Notes: generated by a model from the letters alone, not told the origin. A stretch of 64,000 nucleotides of DNA from Ignavibacteria bacterium (GCA_017303675.1 JAFLBX010000001.1:941970-1005969), one strand, 5' to 3'; counted from the first letter of the stretch, positions 42,364 to 50,517 are shown. Translations and numbers: made by a program.

Positions 42364-42741
42364 TTATGGAATTGTTAAATTTGCTGTTGAAGTATATGCC
42401 TGGTTCGAAGAATCAGTACCGGTAAATGTAAATTGCCACTGCTGACCCGTGGTCACACCGGTATATTCATTAGGATAAGCCCAAACCTGGTTGGCAGTAT
42501 ACAGCTGGTTGGAATTATCAGTGATCGTATCTGTGAATCCGGTTGTACCAAGAATAAGCTTGCTAACTCTTACGCTGGCTGATGGCTGCCAGGTGAATTG
42601 CACTCCGTTAGTGCTTTGCTGTACACCCATCGTGAATGTTATGTTACTGCCCAATAAACCCCCTGTACCGCTATCTCCGCAGGAAATTATTCCTAAAGTC
42701 AGGACCAAAACCGGTAAAAAAAGTAATAATGTTTTTTTCAT
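42364..42741 (-). CDS. Small lipoprotein (125 aa), Ig-like
   Basis: A signal and lipobox (LGIISC, lipid Cys21) lead into a mature part of about 105 residues that reads as a beta-sandwich (GVQFTWQPSASVRVSKLILGTTGFTDTITDN ... GQQWQFTFTGTDSSNQAYTSTANLTIP). The strand pattern resembles fibronectin/Ig-like domains. There is no catalytic motif. It is transcribed with the beta-barrel gene downstream, so the two may act together at the outer membrane. I do not recognise a specific family. Confidence 0.82.
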   Translation of the reverse strand: MKKTLLLFLPVLVLTLGIISCGDSGTGGLLGSNITFTMGVQQSTNGVQFTWQPSASVRVSKLILGTTGFTDTITDNSNQLYTANQVWAYPNEYTGVTTGQQWQFTFTGTDSSNQAYTSTANLTIP

Positions 42742-42786
42742 TTTTTTTATTTTCCTTTCTTGAATATTTGTTATATTTAAAAACTA

Positions 42787-42903
42787 ATCCCCCGAACCCA
42801 TAATTTGCTGAAGTCGTAGGCTATACGTTGTTCCAGGAAGTGTTATGGAAATATCCGGGGGATGTAATATCATTTTTTGAAATTGCTGAACCTCGTATAG
42901 CCT
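42787..42903. other. Interleaved inverted repeats upstream of the lipoprotein gene
   Basis: ATCCCCCG (42787-42794) pairs with CGGGGGAT (42856-42863), and AGGCTATACG (42818-42827) pairs with CGTATAGCCT (42894-42903). The arms alternate, as in a pseudoknot. TTGCTGAA occurs twice (42804-42811, 42883-42890), each just before one of the second pair of arms. No coding frame is visible in the 307-bp divergent gap. Confidence 0.55.
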
Positions 42904-43048
42904 GATGAAGCAAACATAATCTTTCGAGTTAGCTTCTCAAAAGTAAAATATTTTGTGTTTTAGAAGTTGTTGTTTAGTTTATTAAGGGAAAAATGCGATT
43001 TTCTTAACATTTTTCACTATTTTTGTATATTCATTTTAGAAAATTAAT

Positions 43049-44482
43049 TTGAAAAATACCAAACTGATAAATTTGCTTAAGACCTTTAACCAGACTGAAG
43101 CTAAAAAATTCAGAGATTTTGTTAATTCTCCTTACTTTAATAAGAATAAGAACATCATTAAATTAAATAATGAACTGTTAAAATATTACCCCGGGTTTGA
43201 TTCAGATGAATTGAATGAAGAATTTATATTCAGGAGTGTGTATGGGAATGAAAAATACGATTATTTTAAGATCAAAAACATTATTTCAGATCTTTACAGC
43301 CTTGGCCTGGATTTTTTAAAACAACTGCCCAATGTAACGACTTCGTTTGTACCTGAATACAACATGCTTACTCAGCTTAGAAGCAGAAACCTCAGGACTT
43401 ATCATGAAAAACTGGTTACTTATTTTGAAAAGAAATTCAGCAGCAATAAAATTAAAGATGGTACTCAGCTTTTTAATGAGTACCTGCTCGTAACCGAACG
43501 CCATCTTTCTAACGTGCTTGTGAGACCAACTGATATAAAAATGATCCAGGATGAGTTCAACAGTTTTCATGATTTTACCATTTTGAATATATTGAAATTT
43601 TATGCTTTGATGCTCCATATAAGCAAAGAAAATAAAACATCAGTAGAAATGAAGATGTTCAGGGATATTTTCAATTATATTCAAAATGAGCACTCCGGCA
43701 GCAACCCGATAATCAATATATATAAATATATTATATTGCTAATGGTTAAACGGAAAGAGGAAAATTATTTTGATCTTAAAAATGAATTTTTCTCAAACTT
43801 TGATTCATTGAGCAAAGAAGATGCTTATTATGCACACATGTATATTTTCGGTTATTGCATGGATAGGTTCAATTTTGATTCTGACAGAAAATATATAGGT
43901 GAGTGTTATGAGCTTTTTAAACATGCATATTCAAAAGATCTGGTATCGCTGGGCGAGCTGCTTTACCCGGATTTTATAAATTACGTTAAAGTATTTATGC
44001 GCCGGGGTGACTCTAAACTTACTGAAAAATTTATTGAAGAATATAAAAACAGCCTGCCCCAAGAACAGGCGGAAAACTGTCTCAATTTTTCATATGCATA
44101 TATTGCGCACTATCAAGGCAGGCTGAAAGAGGCGTTATCATTGATCCTGAAGGTAAATTTTCCGTTAATGATTATGAAAGTTCAGGTAAAAATAATGCAG
44201 ATACAGCTTAATTATGAGTTGGGTTATTTCGAAGAAACAAGAGAGATGTCAGATTACTTCAGAAAATCCCTTTTAAAAGAAGAAGGTATATCAGAAGATT
44301 ACAAAAATTCCATACTGAATTTTCTGAAATTAACAGTATCTTTGATCAACTTGCAACTGATAAATGACAAACAGAAGCTTGAATTTGAGAGATCAAAATT
44401 CCGGGAAGAGCTAATTTTAAATCAAAAAAATCATTTCGGTATCCGGTTTTGGCTTGAAGACATGCTTAAGGAAATTAAATAA
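43049..44482 (+). CDS. Large helical protein of unknown function (477 aa)
   Basis: I do not recognise a named family. The start is TTG, with a TATTTTTG box close upstream (43018-43025). The protein is rich in Lys, Asn, Phe and Tyr and looks all-helical, possibly of TPR-like build. The opening LLKTFNQTEAKKFRDFVNSPYFNKNKNIIKL resembles an N-terminal motif recurring in unnamed Bacteroidota/Ignavibacteria proteins. No signal peptide or membrane segment is apparent, so it is probably cytoplasmic. A coiled region near the C-terminus (KLEFERSKFREELILNQKN) is likely. It lies 8 bp before the SRPBCC gene, in the same run. Confidence 0.75.
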   Translation: MKNTKLINLLKTFNQTEAKKFRDFVNSPYFNKNKNIIKLNNELLKYYPGFDSDELNEEFIFRSVYGNEKYDYFKIKNIISDLYSLGLDFLKQLPNVTTSFVPEYNMLTQLRSRNLRTYHEKLVTYFEKKFSSNKIKDGTQLFNEYLLVTERHLSNVLVRPTDIKMIQDEFNSFHDFTILNILKFYALMLHISKENKTSVEMKMFRDIFNYIQNEHSGSNPIINIYKYIILLMVKRKEENYFDLKNEFFSNFDSLSKEDAYYAHMYIFGYCMDRFNFDSDRKYIGECYELFKHAYSKDLVSLGELLYPDFINYVKVFMRRGDSKLTEKFIEEYKNSLPQEQAENCLNFSYAYIAHYQGRLKEALSLILKVNFPLMIMKVQVKIMQIQLNYELGYFEETREMSDYFRKSLLKEEGISEDYKNSILNFLKLTVSLINLQLINDKQKLEFERSKFREELILNQKNHFGIRFWLEDMLKEIK

Positions 44483-44490
44483 ATAACAAA

Positions 44491-44958
44491 ATGACAAAAA
44501 AATTTAAATACAACTGGAAAGAATTCACATTACAGGCAGCATTCAGAGGTTCACCCGAAAAACTGTTTAAAATGTGGACAGAACCAAAAAATTTATGTAA
44601 ATGGTTTTTAACCGGCGCTAAAGTTGAGCTAAAAAAGGGCGGTGAATATGTATTTATGTGGGTAAACGATGCTATGGAAAAAGGTAAAGTTTTGGAAGTT
44701 AAGAAAAACTCCCTTTTCAGCTTTACCTTTGCAGGTGGAAAGTGTGATGTAAGGTTCAGAAAATCAGGAAAAGACTGCATAATTACATTGAGGCAATACG
44801 GTATTCCTGATGATGAAATTCACAAAGTAGGTACTCATATGGGCTGTCAAATAGGCTGGGTGTTCTTTTTTGCAAATCTGAAATCTGTTATAGAATCCGG
44901 CACTGATCTCAGAGAGTTTAATCCAAAATATTTAAAAGAAGGAACGGTATTCTACTAA
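44491..44958 (+). CDS. SRPBCC (AHSA1-like) domain protein
   Basis: A 155-residue helix-grip (START/Bet v1-like) protein. Key parts are the N-terminal strand and helix (FTLQAAFRGSPEKLFKMWTEPKNLCKWF), the strands GGEYVFMWVNDAMEKGKVLEVKKNSLFSFTFA, and the C-terminal long helix (GTHMGCQIGWVFFFANLKSVIE). This matches the activator-of-Hsp90-ATPase-like (AHSA1) SRPBCC group in bacteria, which bind hydrophobic ligands. The specific ligand is unknown. It follows the 477-aa gene by 8 bp, and its stop overlaps the next start (TAATG), so the three are an operon. Confidence 0.87.
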   Translation: MTKKFKYNWKEFTLQAAFRGSPEKLFKMWTEPKNLCKWFLTGAKVELKKGGEYVFMWVNDAMEKGKVLEVKKNSLFSFTFAGGKCDVRFRKSGKDCIITLRQYGIPDDEIHKVGTHMGCQIGWVFFFANLKSVIESGTDLREFNPKYLKEGTVFY

Positions 44959-46061
44959 TGTTAAAAACTTCTATGTTCAGGCTGCAAATCGTCTGCCCCG
45001 GCTGCAATAATTTTGTTGCAGTTTCCGGTATTACAGATTTTGATACCTGTCAGAACTGCGGGAAAAAAATCAATGTATTATCTATTATCAACGATAAAAT
45101 GTTCGGCATTCTCCATAAAGAAAAATATATGAACGGATTTCTTTCAGGAGGAATAGAACAAATTGGAGGATCAGGGGCTTATAAACTTGAGTATTCATCA
45201 ATGCAGCCTTATTGCGAAGAATGTTATACTGTAATTGATGAAAATACTGCGTTAGAAGCGATCCGGGCAGGGAAGGTATATGAATGCTCAAATTGCAGAC
45301 ATAAAATGCCCGTCAGGGCAGCAGATGTTATGCTGAAGGAGTTTCACCCGAAGGCTGCAGGAGTGCTGAATGATTCTTGGGGTATCGACAGGAAAAGTCT
45401 AAATACAAATGCTGAGGAGATGCTGGTTTTCAAATGCATGACATGCGGCGCAGGTTTGGAACTGACCGGTGAGACTAAACGAACCATAAAGTGCGGTTAT
45501 TGTGATAATGAAAACTATTTGCCTGATTCTATATGGACTAAGCTCCACCCCAATAAGGAAGTACAGCCTCTTTTCATTATTTTAGACCTGGATGAAAGAG
45601 ATATAAAAGGAACAATAGATTATTTTATTAATGTTACTGCATTAAATATTTACAGCAGGCATTTTGATAATTTTATTAAGGAATATTTCCAAAGACCGTT
45701 TATTTCTGAATCATTGCTTACATGGGTGAAATTTTTTGTTTCAGCTAAGAATAATGAACAGGTTAACTTTAACATGGATATAACAAAAAGCCATAAATAT
45801 TTCTACGATAACCTGAAGCTTGGAATAAGCACCCATCCGGCTGAATTAAAAATTACAGTCGCTGAAAATGGCCGCGGGATTCCGCTCGAACTGCAGACAT
45901 TATTGGCTGAAGACAAAAATGAATCAGTAAGAGCAGCACTTGCTAAAAACACCAGTATAAATAAAAATATAATTAAAAAACTTCAGTCAGATACTTCACC
46001 ATCAGTCCGGGAAACGGCTAAAAAACAAAAAACAGGCTTATTCAGCCGATTATTCGGGTAA
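44958..46061 (+). CDS. Multi-zinc-ribbon protein with C-terminal HEAT/LRV-like repeats (367 aa)
   Basis: Three pairs of CxxC knuckles are visible: CPGC...CQNC (N-terminus), CEEC...CSNC (about residues 86-110) and CMTC...CGYC (about 155-180). These suggest three zinc ribbons. A middle region of about 120 residues has no recognised fold. The C-terminal 80 residues contain two repeats of the variant-leucine/HEAT type (LLAEDKNESVRAALAKNTSINKNIIKKLQSDTSPSVRETAKK). No enzyme motif is seen. It starts inside the stop codon of the SRPBCC gene, so both are coupled. The function is unknown; RNA or protein binding is plausible. Confidence 0.8.
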   Translation: MLKTSMFRLQIVCPGCNNFVAVSGITDFDTCQNCGKKINVLSIINDKMFGILHKEKYMNGFLSGGIEQIGGSGAYKLEYSSMQPYCEECYTVIDENTALEAIRAGKVYECSNCRHKMPVRAADVMLKEFHPKAAGVLNDSWGIDRKSLNTNAEEMLVFKCMTCGAGLELTGETKRTIKCGYCDNENYLPDSIWTKLHPNKEVQPLFIILDLDERDIKGTIDYFINVTALNIYSRHFDNFIKEYFQRPFISESLLTWVKFFVSAKNNEQVNFNMDITKSHKYFYDNLKLGISTHPAELKITVAENGRGIPLELQTLLAEDKNESVRAALAKNTSINKNIIKKLQSDTSPSVRETAKKQKTGLFSRLFG

Positions 46062-46131
46062 ATTATTTGGTAACTCACTTTTCTATATATTTTATCTATT
46101 AATATTGATATTTTTGTAAATAATATCAAAA

Positions 46132-46680
46132 ATGGCACAAATCTCAGAGTCTCGATCCACTAAAATTGCTTTAACCCTGCTTGTAATATCGGCTATTTTC
46201 TGGCTGGGCGGAATTAATATCCGTACGCTTATTGGTAATGAATTGCTGGATTATGATCAGTTTGATTTCCGAACCTCATTACCTCCTGACAGGGAAAATA
46301 CTTTGTTTCAGATGATATCCAATGCATCGCTTGTTGTTGTTATCAGTTATGCGATAGTATTAATTTCTGCAATTTGGTTCATAGCAACCACTAAATTGAA
46401 GATGAAGGAAAATGGATGGCTTTTAATGAGTGCTGTTCTTTTCTTTCTGTTTGTACCTGTTGAGCTTTACACAAATTATCTAGATGTCAGATTCATGATT
46501 CTGTATCACCAGGGACCCCCGAATCATGATGAGCTTCTTAAACTCTTTGGAGAAAGGATTGGAGCTTTCAGGGGAGTTCCTGTAATTGCTATGTTATGTT
46601 ACTACACAATCATACCCATCGCTGTATTCAGACCATTAAGGAGACCTAAAGATATAAATGAAGAAAAAAAAGCAGGTTGA
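46132..46680 (+). CDS. Membrane protein of unknown function (182 aa, about four TM)
   Basis: Hydrophobic segments lie near residues 12-28, 64-86, 95-115 and 145-165, with a long loop after the first one (IRTLIGNELLDYDQFDFRTSLPPDRENTLF) that is likely extracytoplasmic. No domain is recognised. Its last 23 bases overlap the start of the next gene, and that gene overlaps the MBL-fold gene, so the three probably form a tightly coupled operon. A TATTTTTG box lies 16 bp upstream of the ATG (46109-46116), but no TTG at the right distance was found. Confidence 0.75.
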   Translation: MAQISESRSTKIALTLLVISAIFWLGGINIRTLIGNELLDYDQFDFRTSLPPDRENTLFQMISNASLVVVISYAIVLISAIWFIATTKLKMKENGWLLMSAVLFFLFVPVELYTNYLDVRFMILYHQGPPNHDELLKLFGERIGAFRGVPVIAMLCYYTIIPIAVFRPLRRPKDINEEKKAG

Positions 46681-46975
46681 TCCGGAATTAAAACAAATGT
46701 TAACCGAGCTTGAAGAAGTAGCAGATAAGCTTGGCTTTAAAGTCCGTTATGAAAAAGGAAATTTTGCAGGCGGATACTGTATATTAAAAGAATCAAGGCT
46801 GCTTGTTGTAAATTCACGAAATGAAATTGAACGCAGAATTATTATAGTTGCAAAAAGCCTTAAGGAAATTGGAATTGATGATATATTTGTTAAGCCAAAT
46901 GTCAGAGAAATTATTGAAAAGGAAAGCTCAAGGAAGTTAAAGGAAGAAGCGGCTGAATCAGTGGAGACAGAATGA
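46658..46975 (+). CDS. Conserved hypothetical protein (105 aa)
   Basis: A 105-residue soluble, charged protein beginning MKKKKQVDPELKQMLTELEEVADKLGFKVRYEKGNFAGGYCILKESRLLVVNSRN and ending in an acidic tail. The helix-strand layout is compact, with a conserved-looking GGYCILKE turn. It is read in a different frame from the end of the membrane-protein gene and overlaps it by 23 bp. It also overlaps the MBL-fold gene start by 4 bp. That double overlap, ordinary codon use and lack of stops support a real gene. I do not recognise a family. Confidence 0.72.
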   Translation: MKKKKQVDPELKQMLTELEEVADKLGFKVRYEKGNFAGGYCILKESRLLVVNSRNEIERRIIIVAKSLKEIGIDDIFVKPNVREIIEKESSRKLKEEAAESVETE

Positions 46976-47754
46976 AAGTAACCGTTCTTGGAAGCGGAAC
47001 TTCCCAGGGTGTGCCTATCGTTGGCTGCCATTGCCGGGCCTGTACTTCAAGTGACCCTAAAGATAAAAGATTAAGGGTATCCCTTTATATTGAAACTGAT
47101 AAAAAAATTAACGGTAAACCTTTAATAATATTAATTGATACTTCGCCTGATTTCAGGCAGCAGATGCTGGTAAACAATATTACAGATATTGATGCTGTGC
47201 TGTATACGCATTATCATGTTGATCATATTATGGGACTTGATGATATCCGCCAAATAAACCAGCTTCATAAAAAGTATGTTGAGCTTTATGCCAACAACGA
47301 AACAGCTTACAGAATAAAACAAACATTCAGCTACATTTTTGATGAAAACACCTATAAAGGAGGCGGAATACCTCTTGTTAACCTGCATGAAATTGATCTT
47401 AAGCCCTTCGATGTAATGGGGCAGGAGATTGTTCCTTTAGAGTATAAACACGGACCCACTACTGTATATGGTTTCAGAATAGGGGATCTTGCGTACATGA
47501 CGGATTGTAATTTTATACCGGAAGCTGAATTTGAAAAGCTTCACGGACTTAAAGTTTTAATTATAGATGCACTCAGATACAGAAAACATGAAACCCATTT
47601 TTCAGTTGAGGAAGCTCTTGAAGCATCTAAAAGGATCAATGCAGATAAAACATACTTTACTCATATGACCCATGATATTGTACATGAAGAAGCAGGCAGC
47701 AAGCTGCCGCCAAATATTGAATTTGCATACGATGGTTTAACGTTTGAAGTATAA
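46972..47754 (+). CDS. PhnP-like MBL-fold metallo-hydrolase
   Basis: A 260-residue metallo-beta-lactamase-fold hydrolase. The family signature is GSGTSQGVPIVGCHCRACTSSD, where the Cys cluster forms a structural zinc site as in PhnP. The metal motif is THYHVDHIMGLDD (HxHxDH), followed by a YKHGPTTVYGFRIGDLAYMTDC ligand region and the late HMTHDI His. PhnP itself cleaves phosphoribosyl cyclic phosphate; homologues are general phosphodiesterases, so the substrate here is uncertain. It is the last gene of the 46.1-47.8-kb operon. Confidence 0.88.
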   Translation: MKVTVLGSGTSQGVPIVGCHCRACTSSDPKDKRLRVSLYIETDKKINGKPLIILIDTSPDFRQQMLVNNITDIDAVLYTHYHVDHIMGLDDIRQINQLHKKYVELYANNETAYRIKQTFSYIFDENTYKGGGIPLVNLHEIDLKPFDVMGQEIVPLEYKHGPTTVYGFRIGDLAYMTDCNFIPEAEFEKLHGLKVLIIDALRYRKHETHFSVEEALEASKRINADKTYFTHMTHDIVHEEAGSKLPPNIEFAYDGLTFEV

Positions 47755-47762
47755 AAGCATTC

Positions 47763-47789
47763 CACCACTAAGTCACTTAGGGCACTAAG
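47763..47789 (+). repeat. Left inverted repeat of the GxxExxY cassette
   Basis: A 27-bp arm beginning CACCACTAAGTCACTTAGGG and ending CACTAAG. It is complementary to 48238-48264 at 24 of 27 positions. The unit CACTAAG recurs inside it. Confidence 0.85.
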
Positions 47790-47828
47790 AAATTTGTAAA
47801 TAAATTTATTAACCTAAAATAAATTAAT

Positions 47829-48236
47829 ATGACACAAAAATCATTAAATGACTTAGCTTATAAAGTAGTTGGATGTGCTATTGAAGTACATAAAATAATG
47901 GGTCCGGGATTGCTTGAGAGTATTTATCAAAAATGTATGCTTAAGGAATTAAATTTGAACGGAATTACTGCAAAACAAGAATACAGAATTCCATTGATCT
48001 ATAAAGGTGAAAACCTGGATTCAGAATTAATAATTGATATTTTAGTAGAGGATAATATAGTAATTGAACTGAAATCTGTGGAAAAAACTTTACCAATCCA
48101 TAAAGCGCAGCTTCTTACTTATCTTAAATTAACCGAAAAGCCTAAAGGCTTATTAATAAATTTTAATACTGATAACATTACAGCAAGTTTGGTTCCTATA
48201 GTTACGGAAAAATTTGCATGTTTGCCAAAAGAGTAA
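47829..48236 (+). CDS. GxxExxY protein (PD-(D/E)XK-like)
   Basis: A 135-residue protein of the GxxExxY family. The name-giving motif is GPGLLESIYQ (about residues 27-36), and the IIDILVEDNIVIELKSVEK segment carries the D...ExK of a PD-(D/E)XK nuclease-like fold (ILVEDNIVIELKS). The family is common in genomes rich in dispersed repeats and has no proven function. Here the gene fills the space between two inverted repeats: it starts 39 bp after the left arm, and its stop codon abuts the right arm. That layout suggests a small mobile or formerly mobile cassette. Confidence 0.92.
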   Translation: MTQKSLNDLAYKVVGCAIEVHKIMGPGLLESIYQKCMLKELNLNGITAKQEYRIPLIYKGENLDSELIIDILVEDNIVIELKSVEKTLPIHKAQLLTYLKLTEKPKGLLINFNTDNITASLVPIVTEKFACLPKE

Positions 48237-48237
48237 A

Positions 48238-48264
48238 CTTAGTGTTCTTAGTGACTTAGTGGTG
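48238..48264 (-). repeat. Right inverted repeat of the GxxExxY cassette
   Basis: This is the reverse complement of the left arm with three mismatches. Its outer end supplies GGTGAG, positioned as the Shine-Dalgarno of the pyrophosphatase gene that starts 8 bp later. Confidence 0.85.
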
Positions 48265-48271
48265 AGAAAAA

Positions 48272-48964
48272 ATGAATACAGATAATTTACAGGAAATATG
48301 GGCGCAGATCAGGCTTGTGCTGAAATCACACCCATGGCATGGTGTTTTAATTGGTAAAACTATGCCGGCTGTTGTTAACACTTACATAGAAATTGTTCCA
48401 ACCGATACGGTAAAATATGAGATAGAAAAGAACAGCGGTTACCTTAAGGTCGATAGGCCTCAGAAATATTCTAACATATGTCCTACACCATATGGTTTCC
48501 TTCCGCAAACGCTCTGCGGTCCGCTAACAGCCGCTTACTGTATGGAAAAAACCGGAAGAAAAGGAATAATGGGTGATGGCGACCCCCTGGATATTTGCGT
48601 ACTTACTGAAAAAGAAATTACGCACAGCGATATTTTTCTTAAAGCTGTGCCAATTGGGGGACTGCGTATGATTGACGGTAATGAAGCTGATGATAAGATA
48701 ATTGCAGTTATGGAAGGTGACGGAATTTTCGGGCACTGGATAGATATTACCGATGCGCCTTTTACATTAACTGAAAGGCTGAAACATTATTTTTTGACAT
48801 ATAAAGATGCACCCGGTGCAGAGCACCGCAACTGCGAAATTACCCACGTTTACGGCAGGGATGAAGCTCACGAAGTCATAAACCGAAGCTATGAGGATTA
48901 TCTTGAGAAGTATGCCGATCTGGACAGGTTATTGAAAATGGAACATGAAAGAAATAAAGGGTAA
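48272..48964 (+). CDS. ppa: Inorganic pyrophosphatase (family I)
   Basis: A 230-residue family I pyrophosphatase, slightly longer than E. coli PPase. The signature DGDPLDICVL is present near residue 106, with the nearby EIVPTDTVKYEIEKNSGYLKVDR segment (substrate and metal Lys/Arg/Glu) and YGFLPQTLCG. It hydrolyses PPi from biosynthesis in the cytoplasm. The Shine-Dalgarno lies in the right arm of the GxxExxY cassette, so the repeat now supplies translation initiation for an essential-type gene. It is followed by the convergent 126-aa gene with only 2 bp between. Confidence 0.93.
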   Translation: MNTDNLQEIWAQIRLVLKSHPWHGVLIGKTMPAVVNTYIEIVPTDTVKYEIEKNSGYLKVDRPQKYSNICPTPYGFLPQTLCGPLTAAYCMEKTGRKGIMGDGDPLDICVLTEKEITHSDIFLKAVPIGGLRMIDGNEADDKIIAVMEGDGIFGHWIDITDAPFTLTERLKHYFLTYKDAPGAEHRNCEITHVYGRDEAHEVINRSYEDYLEKYADLDRLLKMEHERNKG

Positions 48965-48966
48965 TG

Positions 48967-49347
48967 TTATCGGCTTTTTCTTACTATAAATGCAAAGTCG
49001 TTAAAGTATTTTTCAAATGACCTGATTTCTTTTGGTAAATCAGGTATATTTTCAGTGAAAATCAAATAACAGAAATACTCTCTTCCGCGGCAGATTTCCT
49101 TATTTCTCTTAAGCCATCTTTTATCAGATAAAGTCAGATCAAATAATTCCAGTGTTCTTTCAAAGGATTGGTTTAATCTTTTATCCTTTTTTAAGAACCA
49201 TTTAAATGTTCTTGTTACTTCACTGCCAATATTTCCCATTTGTTCAGCAAAAGAAAGATCAAACCACCTTCCTGATGATAAACCCTGGTGTTGATATTTT
49301 ATTTCAGATGACAAGTTTATCGTTATTTGATTTTCAATTATCTTCAT
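48967..49347 (-). CDS. Conserved hypothetical protein (126 aa), four-helix-like
   Basis: A 126-residue mostly helical protein. Characteristic features are SGRWFDLSFAEQMGNIGSEVTRTFKWFLKKDKRLNQSFERTLELFDLTLSDKRW and a C-terminal SFEKYFNDFAFIVRKSR. This pattern matches a widespread family of small helical proteins of unknown function. A TATATTTG box at 49402-49395 (reverse strand) with TTTG about 22 nt before it would serve as promoter, overlapping the structured element next to it. It is convergent with ppa, the two ending almost back to back. Confidence 0.75.
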   Translation of the reverse strand: MKIIENQITINLSSEIKYQHQGLSSGRWFDLSFAEQMGNIGSEVTRTFKWFLKKDKRLNQSFERTLELFDLTLSDKRWLKRNKEICRGREYFCYLIFTENIPDLPKEIRSFEKYFNDFAFIVRKSR

Positions 49348-49407
49348 ATAATATTCAAAAATAATGAATTACAGAATAAAATATAGTGCTTTTGCAAATA
49401 TATAAAA

Positions 49408-49486
49408 AATTTCCGCAAGGATACCAAACCACCACTTGGCTTAACCCGTCTTTCGACCGGTTAATTAGTATCCCTGCGGAAAAAAT
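49408..49486. ncRNA. Stable stem-loop element of unknown type
   Basis: A long outer stem TTTCCGCAAGGATAC/GTATCCCTGCGGAAA (about 49410-49424 and 49468-49482, one mismatch) encloses an inner TTAACC/GGTTAA stem around a CGTCTTTCGACC loop. On the reverse strand the outer stem is followed by TTTTTT, so it may also terminate the gene ending at 49600. No known riboswitch was matched. Confidence 0.45.
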
Positions 49487-49599
49487 TGATTTATAAAACT
49501 CTGAAACCCTTCTATTACAAAACTTAAAATGAATCTGATTTAACCTGATGCTGTTATTAGCGAAAATACTATTTTTATATTTTCACTTTTGCCTAATGG

Positions 49600-50517
49600 C
49601 TACCACTCACCGAATATAAAGCTGTTCTGCCCGGTGATCTTGTGACCTGCGATGTTATCAGATACTGATACTGTAAAGCCGACAGAGTAGGGTGAATCCT
49701 TACCGTCTGTAAAGTTATCGAATGCTGATTTTGAACCGAAGGCGTTCATGGTTACATCATATACACCTGCGCCTACAGTTTTTACTGATGCGGGTCCGTT
49801 GAACTTAACATCAAGCTGTCCGGGGAAGTCATCACTGATGGTTACCCTGTAACATACGCTGCTTTGCAGTTGTGTTACACGGGTATCCTCTCCCATTGAT
49901 GCAACTCTCTGCATGCTGATCTTCGGCTTTTCGTTTGGCTTCAGTTCTACTGTTTTAGTTGATGAGCCAACCTTAATTGTTACCGTACTTTGACCTCCTG
50001 TCTGGAAGGTTTTTGAGCTCTTTGGAGGTATTGTTGTGATACCTTCTACCTCTAAAGGTGTATCGTACGGATTGTTAAGCGTGTTATTGGTGTACTGTGT
50101 AAGCTGAATATTACCAATCCTGATCTCCTGCATTTCACCCGGGTCTTTTTTAACTTCTTCCTGCTTTATCTCGGGGTTCTGCTGGATCTGGGGATTATTG
50201 GTTGTGAATGTATTTATTGGCGTAGAAGATACCTGTACGTTCATTGGATTTACAACAAGCTGCTTAATCTTATCATCCATCTTGGCAAGATCTTCCTTTT
50301 TTATTATCACATACAGATTTGTATCAACAATTATGGATTTTTTGATGATCTCATATAACTTCTGCAATGAGTCAGGTGAAAGGAATACTTTAGGCTTCCC
50401 GTCATCTTCTACCACCTGTGCAAGATCAAGATTAGCGCCTTTGATTGCAATTACACAAACTACAAATATGTATAATGCCTGGTAGATTATAAATTTTACG
50501 TCTTTTTGCTTTTTCAT
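49600..50517 (-). CDS. Membrane-anchored extracytoplasmic protein of unknown function (305 aa)
   Basis: An N-terminal transmembrane segment (about residues 9-27, FIIYQALYIFVVCVIAIKG) is followed by a large non-cytoplasmic part with polar, Gln/Asn-rich linkers (INTFTTNNPQIQQNPEIKQEEVKK). Two beta-rich regions follow, the last ending GHKITGQNSFIFGEW. The layout of one N-terminal helix plus periplasmic beta domains resembles GldM/PorM-like proteins of the T9SS motor, but it is shorter and I cannot make that assignment with confidence. It is transcribed from a full FCB promoter and lies downstream of the two-component genes. Confidence 0.75.
   Translation of the reverse strand: MKKQKDVKFIIYQALYIFVVCVIAIKGANLDLAQVVEDDGKPKVFLSPDSLQKLYEIIKKSIIVDTNLYVIIKKEDLAKMDDKIKQLVVNPMNVQVSSTPINTFTTNNPQIQQNPEIKQEEVKKDPGEMQEIRIGNIQLTQYTNNTLNNPYDTPLEVEGITTIPPKSSKTFQTGGQSTVTIKVGSSTKTVELKPNEKPKISMQRVASMGEDTRVTQLQSSVCYRVTISDDFPGQLDVKFNGPASVKTVGAGVYDVTMNAFGSKSAFDNFTDGKDSPYSVGFTVSVSDNIAGHKITGQNSFIFGEW

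Noticed and set aside
46658-46975. Discarding the 105-aa frame because it overlaps two genes
   Set aside because: The overlaps are short (23 and 4 bp), the frame fills the gap exactly, and codon and residue use look normal, so it was kept as a gene.
49408-49486. A cyclic-di-GMP or similar riboswitch in the stem-loop
   Set aside because: The conserved core positions of those classes are missing, and the orientation fits a 3' end of the minus-strand gene rather than a leader.
49600-50517. Calling the 305-aa membrane protein GldM/PorM
   Set aside because: Only the broad layout is similar. The length is well below GldM and no GldK, GldL or GldN genes are nearby.
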